A stretch of 64,000 nucleotides of DNA from Atlantibacter sp. RC6 (GTDB lineage Bacteria; Pseudomonadota; Gammaproteobacteria; Enterobacterales; Enterobacteriaceae), in the NCBI RefSeq assembly GCF_014193285.1, contig NZ_JACHZE010000001.1, forward strand, positions 985,779-1,049,778, in the 5' to 3' direction. The notes beneath the pieces are model-generated. The model saw only the letters and a program-made list of their open reading frames with translations. It had not been told where the DNA came from and searched no databases. Positions within the stretch are counted from its first letter, which is position 1. The number at the start of each line of letters is the position of its first letter. Positions 21,220 through 31,834 of this stretch are shown in pieces. The position numbers and the translations under genes were made by a program.

Positions 21220-23403
21220 TTACGATAAGCTGCTTAGTGGTATCGGCCTGCCGGTAAGATAGCCTTGCAGGTAGTTAACCCCTAAATCCAACAGCAGCTG
21301 GCGCTGCGCTTCGGTTTCGACATACTCCGCCACCACCGAAAAGGATTTGGCTTTCGCCAGTTCGCAAATCGATTTCACGATCATGTTATCCAGCGAGTCG
21401 GTGAGGATATCTTTAATAAAGCAGCCGTCGATTTTGATGATATCCGCCTGCAGGCGCTTCAGACGTTCGAAGTTTGCATACCCGGTGCCGAAATCATCAA
21501 TCGCGATACGAAAGCCGTTCTCACGCAACAGGGTAATGTTCTGAGTACTGGTTTCCGAATCCGAAAAGGCCTGCTCTTCCGTGACTTCAATAATGACCCG
21601 GCTTACCGGGACTGAATAATCGTTGAACAGTTGGATGATCTGCCTGGCGACGCCTTTTTGCATCAGCGTCAGAGGCATAAGATTCACGGAGAAACGTGGG
21701 CATGAGGCCGCCGAAGGATGCTGGCGAAGAAACGTCAGTAGCCCGGTCAGCACCTGTAAGTCGAAACGCACACTGAGGTTAAAATGCGCCACGATGGGAA
21801 TGAACTTATCCGGCGTGATAAATTCCCCGTCGCAGTGCATCCGCGCCAGGATCTCGTGATATCCCTTACCCTGTGCATCGACGATTGGCTGTGCATAGAG
21901 CTCAATCTTCTCTTCTTCAAGTACCTGTTTGACCTGTTTAAGCAAGGTGATCCGCTCGGTCGTTTCGCCGGATATGGTCACCTTACTGTTTTGATTAAGC
22001 GGCAATACCGGTTCATCCGCCGTAACCTGCTCGGCCAGATAGCTCAGTTGGCTAATGACCCGGTACAGCTCCTCTTCGTGATAATCAATGGTCGACCAGG
22101 TCGCGCCATAGTCAATGTCCAGTTGGATATTGTTCCACGGGATACGTTTGCTGTTCAGTAAGTCGACCATATGGCGGAGCCGCGCCGCTGGTTCCGGCCC
22201 CTGGAGAAAAATCAGCAAATCGCTGCCGGGCAGCTGGAATACCATTTCGCCGCGCTGCAACCAGGGTTTAACCAGGCCAGATATTATTTGCTTCGCGTGG
22301 ACACGCATCATCAGCCCGTAATGCCGGCTTAAAAAATCCATATTATTCAGCCGCAGGCAGCACAGGACGCCGTTACGTTCCTTTTCGATGATTTTTTCCA
22401 GCGCGCGTAAATTCGGCATGCGGGTTAACGGATCGGTTTGCGACAGAGTGTAATACTGGCGCTTCATTCGCTCATTACGCTGAAATATCACCGTCATAAA
22501 CAGCACCGATACCGTAAATGCGATAAAGACTGACAATACGAATGCCAGTGAATAAGCCGAGTTGCCATATAAAAAGCTGTCGTTCCAGCTCAGCAGCATC
22601 CACGCGGATATCGACCATAATATGCTGATGAGCCGAGGGCCGATTTTAAATACGCCAATGGTGAAGAGCACAAAAACAATAGGTACCAGATAACCGGATA
22701 TCCAGTCAGTCTCATAAGGTCCGCAACAAATAACCAGTAAAGCCACTACCACCACCAGCCAGCAGAAAGTAAAAATCCGCCGCCTGCGTGAAAACGCCGG
22801 AATGATGCAGTTGCGCAAAAATGCACGCGCAAAGGCCCGGCTCAATAGCATTCTCACGGGATAATAAAACATGCCGCTGAGAACTAATGCCGCTGCTACG
22901 GTATTCTGCGTATCAACGATGTTAAACATGGTCGAGCTGTGGCCAAAAAAGGGCTCAACGGCAGAGGGGAAGGCCATATAATGCCCAAGGACATAGCGCA
23001 ACAATTTACTGAGCAGCGGCGCAGCAAATCCCATCCATAAAATACGGTGCCCCACGCCTTTGCCGGTCAGGTTATAGCGCCAACGGCGGCCCAGGAAGGC
23101 CTGACAAATCGCGGCGCAGAGAATAAACGGTGCCATAAAGCAAAACAGAAATGCGCTGAGCTGGAATCCACTGATGTTGTAACGGTGGTAATAGGAAGAG
23201 GCAAACACAATAATCAGCGGGGCGATGGCATAGCGGCCAAATAACAGCAGCATGGCTACCATAACGCTTAACGGCAAATAGGCGAGATAAAGCGCCTGCC
23301 CGTCAACAATAGCTCGAGGAGAAATATAACGCGCCATCGGCACCAGTAAAAAACACAACACTAATGCTACAAAAAAACGCTTTATATTAATTCTATTTAA
23401 CAT
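21220..23403 (-). CDS. pdeA: Cyclic-di-GMP phosphodiesterase PdeA (YfeA)
   Basis: A 727-residue membrane protein. The N-terminal half (about 1-310) is a multi-helix MASE1-like sensor, followed by a degenerate GGDEF domain (TDPLTRMPNLRALE, no GGDEF motif) and a C-terminal EAL domain. The catalytic loop reads EIL (HEILARM), as in E. coli PdeA, with DDFGTGYAN and KIDGCFIKD intact, so the domain is probably active in degrading c-di-GMP. The ATG at 23403 gives a family-like start; a GTG at 23466 would add 21 residues and cannot be excluded. No strong ribosome site is seen for either. Confidence 0.88.
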   Translation of the reverse strand: MLNRINIKRFFVALVLCFLLVPMARYISPRAIVDGQALYLAYLPLSVMVAMLLLFGRYAIAPLIIVFASSYYHRYNISGFQLSAFLFCFMAPFILCAAICQAFLGRRWRYNLTGKGVGHRILWMGFAAPLLSKLLRYVLGHYMAFPSAVEPFFGHSSTMFNIVDTQNTVAAALVLSGMFYYPVRMLLSRAFARAFLRNCIIPAFSRRRRIFTFCWLVVVVALLVICCGPYETDWISGYLVPIVFVLFTIGVFKIGPRLISILWSISAWMLLSWNDSFLYGNSAYSLAFVLSVFIAFTVSVLFMTVIFQRNERMKRQYYTLSQTDPLTRMPNLRALEKIIEKERNGVLCCLRLNNMDFLSRHYGLMMRVHAKQIISGLVKPWLQRGEMVFQLPGSDLLIFLQGPEPAARLRHMVDLLNSKRIPWNNIQLDIDYGATWSTIDYHEEELYRVISQLSYLAEQVTADEPVLPLNQNSKVTISGETTERITLLKQVKQVLEEEKIELYAQPIVDAQGKGYHEILARMHCDGEFITPDKFIPIVAHFNLSVRFDLQVLTGLLTFLRQHPSAASCPRFSVNLMPLTLMQKGVARQIIQLFNDYSVPVSRVIIEVTEEQAFSDSETSTQNITLLRENGFRIAIDDFGTGYANFERLKRLQADIIKIDGCFIKDILTDSLDNMIVKSICELAKAKSFSVVAEYVETEAQRQLLLDLGVNYLQGYLTGRPIPLSSLS

Positions 23404-23599
23404 GGATATATATAATTTACTTGTTAATTTGGCACGTAAAATAAGCAGCGCTAATAATATGGTCACCCTTTATCCGGCGCAAGTTATAACAAGAGTAATC
23501 ACCTCTGGATAAACAAGGGATTAACGAATTACTACAAAATGACATAAATAAAATTAAATCAGGGGTCGGCTAAAGAGAAAAAATCCGGGCTCAGAAACG

Positions 23600-23625
23600 A
23601 AAAACCCCCGCCGAAGCGAGGGTTT
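23600..23625 (-). terminator. Terminator after the tRNA-Ala pair
   Basis: On the minus strand an AAACCCTCGC-type stem, a TTCG loop, and a GC arm ending in TTTTT (pairing allows one bulge), located just beyond the second tRNA. Confidence 0.75.
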
Positions 23626-23631
23626 GAAATG

Positions 23632-23707
<76 letters not shown>

Positions 23708-23745
23708 ACGATTTTTTGTTTGCACCAAACTTGTGGGATGAAGTT

Positions 23746-23821
<76 letters not shown>

Positions 23822-23853
23822 TACGCAAAATCGTTGTCGTGTTGACGGCCCGA

Positions 23854-23882
23854 ATAATATGAATTCCATCCTGGACTGTCAA
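23854..23882 (-). promoter_or_regulatory. Strong promoter of the tRNA-Ala operon
   Basis: On the minus strand a consensus TTGACA is followed by a 17-base spacer and TATTAT, then a GC-rich discriminator (CGGGCCG) typical of stringently controlled stable RNA genes. Confidence 0.85.
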
Positions 23883-24039
23883 CGCGAAATTCACCGATTG
23901 GATTCAACCGCTGAAAAAGCCAGCAACATGCCACCTGTCTCGCACTTTCCTGAACTCGCTAGTTATTCACGTCACAGTTTCCAGTAAAATAGTGCTATAA
24001 GATGAACAACTAATAACCTTATAAATCACTGGAGTAATC

Positions 24040-24402
24040 ATGCTCAAGGAACGAATGACGCCAGAAGAATTGGCAATGCTAACGGGTTACAGCAGGCAAA
24101 CCATAAATAAATGGGTGCGCAAAGAGGGATGGGAAACCTCGCCCAAACCTGGGGTGCAGGGCGGTAAAGCAAGATTGATCCACGTTAATGAACAAGTCCG
24201 GCATTTTATTCGCAGCGCCCAGCGCGCCACTGAACCCCACGCATCCTATAGCGCCCCGCAGGCTGAAACGCCGCTCGAAAGTTTGCTGATTAATTCACTA
24301 AAAGAAATGACGCCATCCGAACAAAAACAGATGACCTCTTTACTCCTGAGAGAAGGAATTTCCGGGATGTTGCAACGACTCAGTATCCGTCACGATGACT
24401 AG
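24040..24402 (+). CDS. yfeC: YfeC, putative DNA-binding protein (DUF1323)
   Basis: A 120-residue protein with an N-terminal helix-turn-helix: MTPEELAMLTGYSRQTINKWVRKEGW, then a K-GVQGGKARLIHV wing-like strand. The C-terminal half ends in MTPSEQKQMTSLLLREGISG, shared with YfeD. It is close to E. coli YfeC. The regulatory target is unknown. It forms a pair with yfeD three bases later, which looks like an ancient tandem duplication. Confidence 0.88.
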   Translation: MLKERMTPEELAMLTGYSRQTINKWVRKEGWETSPKPGVQGGKARLIHVNEQVRHFIRSAQRATEPHASYSAPQAETPLESLLINSLKEMTPSEQKQMTSLLLREGISGMLQRLSIRHDD

Positions 24403-24405
24403 CCT

Positions 24406-24792
24406 ATGATGATTTTCAAACCAAGGATGACCCCAGCGGAACTCGCTGAATTAACGGGCTACAAAGCGCAGACCATTAATCGTTGGGTAACCGACCAGCA
24501 ATGGCAAACCGTTCCTTTAAAAGGTGTAAAGGGTGGAAAAGCGCATCTGATTATTGTCGATGAGCGGGTGCGGGAATATGTCTCCGGCACCCGCAAAATG
24601 CAATCCAGAACGGATGGTCACCACGCAGCGGAACCAGCGGTGGTCTATGGGGACGATGCCGCACAGCTGGAAACCCAGTTACGCCAGGTCGCCCAGGCGA
24701 TGACGCCCCATGAGCGTCAACAGCTTTCAGCCCTGATTTTGCGCGAGGGCATTAGCGGGCTGTTAAAACGGCTCGGCATTAAAGATGAATAG
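24406..24792 (+). CDS. yfeD: YfeD, putative DNA-binding protein (DUF1323)
   Basis: A 128-residue paralogue of YfeC with the same order: MTPAELAELTGYKAQTINRWV helix-turn-helix, GVKGGKAHLI strand, and MTPHERQQLSALILREGISG near the C-terminus. It starts three bases after the yfeC stop, at either of two adjacent ATGs (24406 or 24409). The function is unknown; probably a small transcription factor. Confidence 0.88.
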   Translation: MMIFKPRMTPAELAELTGYKAQTINRWVTDQQWQTVPLKGVKGGKAHLIIVDERVREYVSGTRKMQSRTDGHHAAEPAVVYGDDAAQLETQLRQVAQAMTPHERQQLSALILREGISGLLKRLGIKDE

Positions 24793-24798
24793 CAGCCA

Positions 24799-24829
24799 AA
24801 AATAAAGCCGGTATTAACCGGCTTTATTC
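24799..24829. terminator. Bidirectional terminator between yfeD and gltX
   Basis: A long perfect stem AATAAAGCCGGT/ACCGGCTTTATT with a 4-base loop lies between the two convergent stop codons. Confidence 0.8.
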
Positions 24830-24842
24830 GTTAACAGCAGGA

Positions 24843-26258
24843 TTACTGCTGGTTTTCACGCTCGGCGATAAACGCCAGCGCTTTATTAATGCGCTCTACC
24901 GAACGGCTTTTGCCGATTGCATGCACGGTAACGTCCAGGCCCGGCGACTGCCCTGCCCCGGTAACCGCCACGCGCAGCGGCATACCTACTTTACCCATAC
25001 CGACTTCCAGCTCATCTGCCGTCGCCTGAATGGCCTGGTGAACGTTTTCCGCCGTCCAGGTGGTGATAGCGGCTAATTTATCACGCACCACTTCCAGCGG
25101 CTGACGCGCCACCGGGCGCAGGTGTTTCTTCGCTGCGTCAGCATCAAATTCTGCGAAGTCTTCATAGAAATAGCGGCAGGTGGCGGCCATCTCTTTCAGC
25201 GTCTTGCAGCGCTCGCCAAGCAGTTTCACCAGAGCCGCCAGTTCCGGGCCGTTGCGGGTATCGATATTTTCCTGCTCGATATGCCATTGCAAGTGAGTCG
25301 CCACATACTCCGGCGCGAGCGTATTGATATAATGATGGTTCAGCCACTGCAGTTTTTCAGTGTTGAAGGCGCTCGCGGATTTACTGACCGCATGCAGATC
25401 GAACAGCTTAATCATCTCTTCGCGGCTGAAAATTTCCTGATCGCCGTGAGACCAGCCCAGGCGCACCAGATAGTTCAGCAGCGCTTCCGGCAGATAGCCG
25501 TCATCGCGGTACTGCATTACGCTCACCGCGCCGTGGCGTTTGGAGAGTTTTTTACCGTCGTCGCCGTTGATCATGGAGACGTGGGCATACAACGGCACCG
25601 GCGCGTTCAGCGCTTTCAGAATGTTGATCTGGCGCGGGGTGTTGTTGATATGGTCTTCGCCGCGGATCACGTGGGTGATTTCCATATCCCAGTCATCAAC
25701 CACAACGCAGAAGTTATAGGTCGGAGAACCGTCGGTACGGCGGATGATCAGATCGTCCAGCTCTTGGTTGCTGAATTCGATCGGCCCGCGGATCTGATCG
25801 TCAAAAATCACCGACCCGTCCTGCGGGTTGGCAAAACGCACCACGCACGGCTCATCGGCGGCATGATGTTCGTGACCATGACGGCAACGTCCGTCGTAAC
25901 GCGGCTTTTCGCCTTTCGCCATCTGCTCTTCGCGCAGTGCGTCAAGGCGCTCTTTGGAGCAGTAGCATTTATACGCCGTGCCCGCTTCGAGCATCTCATC
26001 AATCACCGCGTTATAGCGATCAAAGCGCTTAGTCTGATAGTACGGGCCCTCGTCCCACTGCAGGCTCAGCCAGTTCATACCGTCCATAATGGCTTCGATG
26101 GCTTCCGGCGTTGAACGCTCCAGATCGGTATCTTCAATGCGCAGGACAAATTCACCGCCAAGGTTGCGAGCAAAAAGCCAGGAATAAAGAGCAGTACGAG
26201 CGCCACCAACGTGCAGATAGCCGGTTGGACTCGGTGCGAAGCGGGTTTTGATTTTCAT
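24843..26258 (-). CDS. gltX: Glutamyl-tRNA synthetase
   Basis: A 471-residue class I aminoacyl-tRNA synthetase, the same length as E. coli GltX, that charges tRNA-Glu with glutamate. The HIGH-type motif is PTGYLHVGG (about 10-18) and the KMSKS-type motif is KLSKRHG (about 237-243). A zinc-binding cluster is visible as CYCSKE..CRHGH (about 98-138). The C-terminal part forms the anticodon-binding cage. It is single, convergent with yfeCD and divergent from the Val/Lys tRNA operon. Confidence 0.97.
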   Translation of the reverse strand: MKIKTRFAPSPTGYLHVGGARTALYSWLFARNLGGEFVLRIEDTDLERSTPEAIEAIMDGMNWLSLQWDEGPYYQTKRFDRYNAVIDEMLEAGTAYKCYCSKERLDALREEQMAKGEKPRYDGRCRHGHEHHAADEPCVVRFANPQDGSVIFDDQIRGPIEFSNQELDDLIIRRTDGSPTYNFCVVVDDWDMEITHVIRGEDHINNTPRQINILKALNAPVPLYAHVSMINGDDGKKLSKRHGAVSVMQYRDDGYLPEALLNYLVRLGWSHGDQEIFSREEMIKLFDLHAVSKSASAFNTEKLQWLNHHYINTLAPEYVATHLQWHIEQENIDTRNGPELAALVKLLGERCKTLKEMAATCRYFYEDFAEFDADAAKKHLRPVARQPLEVVRDKLAAITTWTAENVHQAIQATADELEVGMGKVGMPLRVAVTGAGQSPGLDVTVHAIGKSRSVERINKALAFIAERENQQ

Positions 26259-26472
26259 TAATTGGCCTTACGTTTGTAAAGGTGCCGGAAAACGGCAAAT
26301 GCCTGGGAATGCTAAGTGGGCAATATTCTACCACCGTCAACCGATTCCTCAATGTTCAACCCTGTTGTTGAAGGTTAATGGGATAAACTGACGACAAATC
26401 AAGCGCCAACGAAGAATAATCGATCGCATTGGCTAAATTTAAGACGAGCGATTAAAAACTTATGAAAATGCG

Positions 26473-26500
26473 TTGACTCATTTTCAACTCTCCCTATAAT
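26473..26500 (+). promoter_or_regulatory. Promoter of the tRNA-Val/Lys operon
   Basis: TTGACT (26473-26478), a 16-base spacer and a perfect TATAAT (26495-26500), 17 bases before the first tRNA, followed by GCGACTCC. Confidence 0.85.
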
Positions 26501-26517
26501 GCGACTCCACACAGCGG

Positions 26518-26593
26518 GGGTGATTAGCTCAGTTGGTAGAGCATCTCCTTTACACGGAGGGGGTCGGCGGTTCGAGCCCGTCATCACCCACCA
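26518..26593 (+). tRNA. valU: tRNA-Val (anticodon TAC), copy 1
   Basis: 76 bases starting GGGTGATTAGCTCAG, with anticodon loop TTTACAC, T-arm GGTTCGAGCC and encoded CCA. It is first in the array, as in E. coli valU-valX-valY-lysV. Confidence 0.96.
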
Positions 26594-26641
26594 TCTTTAA
26601 GATGGTCTCCCGTTAAGCAGTACGACAAGCGATTTCGATGT

Positions 26642-26717
26642 GGGTGATTAGCTCAGTTGGTAGAGCATCTCCTTTACACGGAGGGGGTCGGCGGTTCGAG
26701 CCCGTCATCACCCACCA
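26642..26717 (+). tRNA. valX: tRNA-Val (anticodon TAC), copy 2
   Basis: An identical 76-base copy, 48 bases after the first. Confidence 0.96.
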
Positions 26718-26758
26718 TATCGAAAAGCGTGTTGCGAAGTACCCGGTAATACCGAAAT

Positions 26759-26834
26759 GGGTGATTAGCTCAGTTGGTAGAGCATCTCCTTTACACGGAG
26801 GGGGTCGGCGGTTCGAGCCCGTCATCACCCACCA
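26759..26834 (+). tRNA. valY: tRNA-Val (anticodon TAC), copy 3
   Basis: An identical 76-base copy, only four bases before tRNA-Lys. Confidence 0.96.
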
Positions 26835-26838
26835 TTTC

Positions 26839-26914
26839 GGGTCGTTAGCTCAGTTGGTAGAGCAGTTGACTTTTAATCAATTGGTCGCAGGTTCGAATCC
26901 TGCACGACCCACCA
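26839..26914 (+). tRNA. lysV: tRNA-Lys (anticodon TTT)
   Basis: 76 bases starting GGGTCGTTAGCTCAG with anticodon loop CTTTTAA, T-arm GCAGGTTCGAATCCTGC and the 3' end ACGACCCACCA. It is the last complete tRNA of the operon. Its 3' end is duplicated downstream (see the repeat at 27052). Confidence 0.96.
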
Positions 26915-26957
26915 ATGTAAAAAAGCGCCCTAAAGGCGCTTTTTTGCTGTCTGCGAT
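26897..26957 (+). repeat. 61-bp direct repeat, copy A (tRNA-Lys 3' end plus terminator)
   Basis: It covers the last 18 bases of tRNA-Lys and the following terminator. It matches copy B at 27052-27112 at 60 of 61 positions (a single G/A difference). The offset is 155 bases. Confidence 0.9.
26918..26947 (+). terminator. Terminator of the tRNA-Val/Lys operon
   Basis: AAAAAAGCGCC, loop, GGCGCTTTTTT: a strong stem followed by T6 directly after tRNA-Lys. Confidence 0.9.
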
Positions 26958-26963
26958 ATACAA

Positions 26964-27069
26964 GATTCGAACCTGCCGCAGGTTCGGGTCGAACGAAGTG
27001 AGACAACGGAGCCGCTTGCGGCGACGGCCCGAAGGGCGAGCGAAGCGAGTCATCCTGCACGACCCACCA
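26964..27069 (+). other. tRNA-Lys-derived structured element (tRNA-like pseudogene)
   Basis: 26964-26976 is a 13-base inverted copy of part of the tRNA-Lys T-arm. It forms a perfect 9-base inverted repeat with 26978-26986. From 26986 the sequence runs GGGTCG, then several small stems (GCCGC-TT-GCGGC at 27011-27022, GCCC-GAA-GGGC at 27027-27037), and closes with CGACCC ACCA at 27060-27069. An acceptor-stem-like end pair thus surrounds a body unlike any tRNA. No anticodon arm can be drawn, so it is not a functional tRNA. Confidence 0.6.
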
Positions 27070-27112
27070 ATGTAAAAAAGCGCCCTAAAGGCGCTTTTTT
27101 GCTATCTGCGAT
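27052..27112 (+). repeat. 61-bp direct repeat, copy B, with second terminator
   Basis: A second copy of the tRNA-Lys tail and terminator (stem at about 27073-27102). Like an attachment-site duplication, it ends the tRNA-derived segment and is followed by the flxA-like promoter. Confidence 0.9.
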
Positions 27113-27124
27113 TTATCAGTGTTC

Positions 27125-27151
27125 TCAAGTTCTTATTAAACCTGCCGATAT
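27125..27151 (+). promoter_or_regulatory. Sigma-28 (FliA) flagellar promoter of the flxA-like gene
   Basis: TCAA (27125-27128), a 15-base spacer and GCCGATAT (27144-27151) match the flagellar sigma consensus TAAA-N15-GCCGATAA except for one base in each element. It lies 29 bases before the flxA-like ATG. Confidence 0.8.
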
Positions 27152-27180
27152 CACCGTATTGGCAACAAAAGGAGAACACA

Positions 27181-27513
27181 ATGACCACCATTTCCACCAC
27201 AACCTCGATGATGCAAACCAGTAACGGCGGTACAGCACAAGGCAATAGCCTTGCGGCGCAAATTACCCGTCTCACCCAGCAAATCACCAAACTGACCCAG
27301 CAGTTGAAAGATATCGCCAGCGGCAGCGGTAGCGCTGAACAGAAGCAAAAGCAGCAGGAGCTGATCCAGACGCAGATTAAAATGCTACAGGCTCAGCTGG
27401 CGCAGTTGCAGCGACAGCAGGTGGAAGAAGCCCAGAAGAAGCAGGAGCAGCAAAGCAGCACCGCGAGCGTTAACGCGCCGGGCAGCGACCATCAGATTGA
27501 TGTGTACGTTTGA
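27181..27513 (+). CDS. FlxA-like coiled-coil protein
   Basis: A 110-residue, Gln-rich protein of the FlxA-like family. A Thr/Ser-rich head is followed by a predicted coiled coil from about residue 24 to 92 ([20 protein letters not shown], then a second helix rich in Q, K and L), ending in a short tail IDVYV. E. coli flxA is a flagellar class 3 gene of unknown function, and the sigma-28 promoter here supports the same regulation. GGAG precedes the ATG. Its last 22 bases overlap the end of yfeR on the other strand. Confidence 0.75.
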   Translation: MTTISTTTSMMQTSNGGTAQGNSLAAQITRLTQQITKLTQQLKDIASGSGSAEQKQKQQELIQTQIKMLQAQLAQLQRQQVEEAQKKQEQQSSTASVNAPGSDHQIDVYV

Positions 27514-28445
27514 TCGTCTGGTACGTTAAACAGCGGATCGTGGATACGCGCCTCGGTCAGGCAGTAGGCCTGTGCGCGTACCACCTCCCAAATCGCCTGC
27601 GCCGCCCCGGACAGCGATCGTTTCTTGCGTTGCACCAGCATTAACTGGCGCTCGATTACCGGCGTCAGCGGCTTGACCACCAGATGGCACCCCTGCGGCA
27701 AAGGCAGCGCCAACGCGGGCAATACGCTAATCCCTATCCCCGCCTCCACCATGGGAAATAGCGTCGCCGGATGACCAATCTCCTGAACAATATTGGCTTC
27801 AATAGCCTGGCGCGCCAGCGCCGCATCGATTAACGGACGGCTCCCCGACGCATAATCTTGTAAAACCAGCGGCTGCCCGTGTAACGCCTGCCAGGGAACA
27901 TCACGCTGTTGGCTGAACGGGTGATCCTCGCGGCATAACAATAAAAATGGCTCTGATAACACCACCTCACACTGCAAATCGCTTACCGGGCCGGGATCGA
28001 TAACGATGCCAAAATCCACTTCTCCCTGACGAATGCTTTCCAGCACCCACTGCTGCGGCCTGTCGTGCAGCACAAAATCGATTTCCGGGTAGTCGCGGTT
28101 GCTGTGCGCAATGCACTGCGGAATTAAATGCGCGGATATGGTCTGGCTGGCCGCAACGCGCACCGTCCCCGATAACTGCTGCCCTACCCGCCCGGCATCG
28201 CGCAGGGTGCTGTTCAGTTCATCCAGCAGGCGTTCCAGCCGCGCCGCTAACTGGTGCCCGGCCTCGGTCATCACCACTTCCCGGGTGGTGCGATCAAACA
28301 GCCGCACGCCGCACTGGCGCTCCAGCTCTTTAACACTGTGACTTACGGCGGATTGACTTAAGCCGATGATGTCCCCGGCGCGGCTGAAGCTTTTGGCTTG
28401 CGCGACGGTAACAAAGGTGCGCAACTGACGCAGTGAAACATTCAT
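27492..28445 (-). CDS. yfeR: LysR-type regulator YfeR
   Basis: A 317-residue LysR-family transcription factor. The N-terminal winged HTH reads [20 protein letters not shown], then [14 protein letters not shown], and an effector-binding domain follows from about residue 90. It sits divergent to yfeH, as in E. coli and Salmonella, where YfeR is linked to osmolarity-dependent control of yfeH. The 86-base gap shared with yfeH is AT-rich and likely holds its binding sites. The effector is unknown. Confidence 0.9.
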   Translation of the reverse strand: MNVSLRQLRTFVTVAQAKSFSRAGDIIGLSQSAVSHSVKELERQCGVRLFDRTTREVVMTEAGHQLAARLERLLDELNSTLRDAGRVGQQLSGTVRVAASQTISAHLIPQCIAHSNRDYPEIDFVLHDRPQQWVLESIRQGEVDFGIVIDPGPVSDLQCEVVLSEPFLLLCREDHPFSQQRDVPWQALHGQPLVLQDYASGSRPLIDAALARQAIEANIVQEIGHPATLFPMVEAGIGISVLPALALPLPQGCHLVVKPLTPVIERQLMLVQRKKRSLSGAAQAIWEVVRAQAYCLTEARIHDPLFNVPDDQTYTSI

Positions 28446-28531
28446 ATATTTCCTTCATGAATGGATGCAATAAATCAATTTTATTTCTCAAAATGAAAAA
28501 CGCAAAATAACGTTTCGACTCAGGAGAGATT

Positions 28532-29530
28532 ATGAAAATTTTGCGTATCCTCGATCCCTTTACCCTCACGCTGATTACTGTGGTATTACTGGCTTCGTTC
28601 TTACCGGCTCGTGACGGGTTCGTTCCGTTTTTCGAAGGGCTTACCACGGCGGCCATTGCCTTGCTGTTCTTTATGCACGGCGCGAAGCTGTCGCGTGAAG
28701 CGATTATCGCAGGCGGCAGCCACTGGCGGTTACATCTTTGGGTGATGTGCAGCACCTTCATTCTCTTCCCGGTGCTGGGCGTGCTGTTCGCCTGGTGGGC
28801 ACCGGTTAATGTCAGCCAGGAGTTGTATACCGGCTTCCTCTATCTGTGTATTTTGCCTGCCACCGTGCAGTCGGCGATCGCCTTTACCTCGCTGGCGGGC
28901 GGCAACGTTGCAGCGGCTGTCTGCTCCGCTTCGGCGTCGAGCCTGCTGGGGATTTTCCTGTCACCGCTGCTGGTCGGCCTGGTAATGAATATGCATGGCG
29001 CGGAGGGCAGCCTGGAGCAGGTCGGCAAGATTATGCTGCAACTGCTGCTGCCGTTTGTGCTGGGCCATCTGTCGCGTCCGTGGATTGGCGGTTGGGTGGC
29101 GCGCCATAAAAATTTGATCTCGAAAACCGACCAGACGTCTATTCTGCTGGTGGTCTATACCGCCTTCAGCGAAGCCGTGGTCAACGGCATCTGGCATCAG
29201 GTCGGCCTGGGTTCGCTGGTGTTTATCGTTGTCGTCAGCCTGGTGCTGTTGGCGATTGTGATTGCGGTGAACGTGCTGGTGGCGCGTAAGTGCGGTTTCA
29301 GCAAAGCCGATGAGATCACCATCGTGTTCTGCGGCTCGAAGAAAAGCCTGGCCAATGGCATTCCCATGGCCAATATTCTGTTTCCAACTTCGGTGATTGG
29401 GATGATGGTGCTGCCGCTGATGATTTTCCACCAGATCCAGTTGATGGTCTGTGCGGTGCTGGCGCGGCGGTATAAACACCAGACTGAACAGTTGCAGGCG
29501 CAGGAAAATGCCCGCGCCGCAAAAGTCTAA
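28532..29530 (+). CDS. yfeH: Bile acid:sodium symporter-like membrane protein YfeH
   Basis: A 332-residue inner membrane protein of the SBF-like (PF13593 type) family with about ten hydrophobic segments. Family motifs include FFMHGAKLSREA near the N-terminus, the polar break GSKKSLANGIPMANILFP in the C-terminal half, and a basic, Gln-rich tail. The physiological substrate is not known. AGGAGAG precedes the ATG. Divergent from its probable regulator yfeR. Confidence 0.9.
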   Translation: MKILRILDPFTLTLITVVLLASFLPARDGFVPFFEGLTTAAIALLFFMHGAKLSREAIIAGGSHWRLHLWVMCSTFILFPVLGVLFAWWAPVNVSQELYTGFLYLCILPATVQSAIAFTSLAGGNVAAAVCSASASSLLGIFLSPLLVGLVMNMHGAEGSLEQVGKIMLQLLLPFVLGHLSRPWIGGWVARHKNLISKTDQTSILLVVYTAFSEAVVNGIWHQVGLGSLVFIVVVSLVLLAIVIAVNVLVARKCGFSKADEITIVFCGSKKSLANGIPMANILFPTSVIGMMVLPLMIFHQIQLMVCAVLARRYKHQTEQLQAQENARAAKV

Positions 29531-29532
29531 GG

Positions 29533-29745
29533 CTATTTCTTGAGGGGCTGCACCAGATGGGTCAGCCCCTCGGTTTTGATAAGCAGAGTTATCGACATCA
29601 GCTCGCCCAGCCGCCCGGCAGGGAACTCATCTTTACGGGCGAACCACAGCAGATACTCTTCCGGTAAATCAATCAGCCTACGGCCTTTGTATTTCCCAAA
29701 CGGCATCTCGGTGTTGGCAATGGCGATGAGCTGCTCTTTTTCCAT
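29533..29745 (-). CDS. ypeB: DUF3820 protein YpeB
   Basis: A 70-residue protein almost identical to E. coli YpeB (MEKEQLIAIANTEMPFGKYK, then GRRLIDLPEEYLLWFARKDEFP). Its function is unknown. The ATG at 29745 (MEKEQ) is preferred because it is the E. coli start and begins one base after the ligA stop; an in-frame GTG at 29754 would overlap ligA. It is probably co-transcribed with ligA. Confidence 0.9.
   Translation of the reverse strand: MEKEQLIAIANTEMPFGKYKGRRLIDLPEEYLLWFARKDEFPAGRLGELMSITLLIKTEGLTHLVQPLKK
29542..29571 (+). terminator. Possible yfeH terminator inside ypeB
   Basis: A nine-base-pair stem (GAGGGGCTG 29542-29550, CAGCCCCTC 29563-29571) with a 12-base loop and a following GGTTTTG lies 11 bases past the yfeH stop but inside the ypeB coding region. 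Confidence 0.45.
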
Positions 29746-29746
29746 G

Positions 29747-31834
<2,088 letters not shown>

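Noticed and set aside
21220..23403. EIL instead of EAL and missing GGDEF in PdeA as a sign of a dead enzyme
   Set aside because: E. coli PdeA has the same EIL and degenerate GGDEF and is an active phosphodiesterase, so this is normal for the family.
26518..26834. Regularly spaced identical 76-base units that resemble a repeat array
   Set aside because: They are three tRNA-Val genes with full cloverleaf and CCA, not a CRISPR array; no array with short repeats and unique spacers is seen anywhere in the window.
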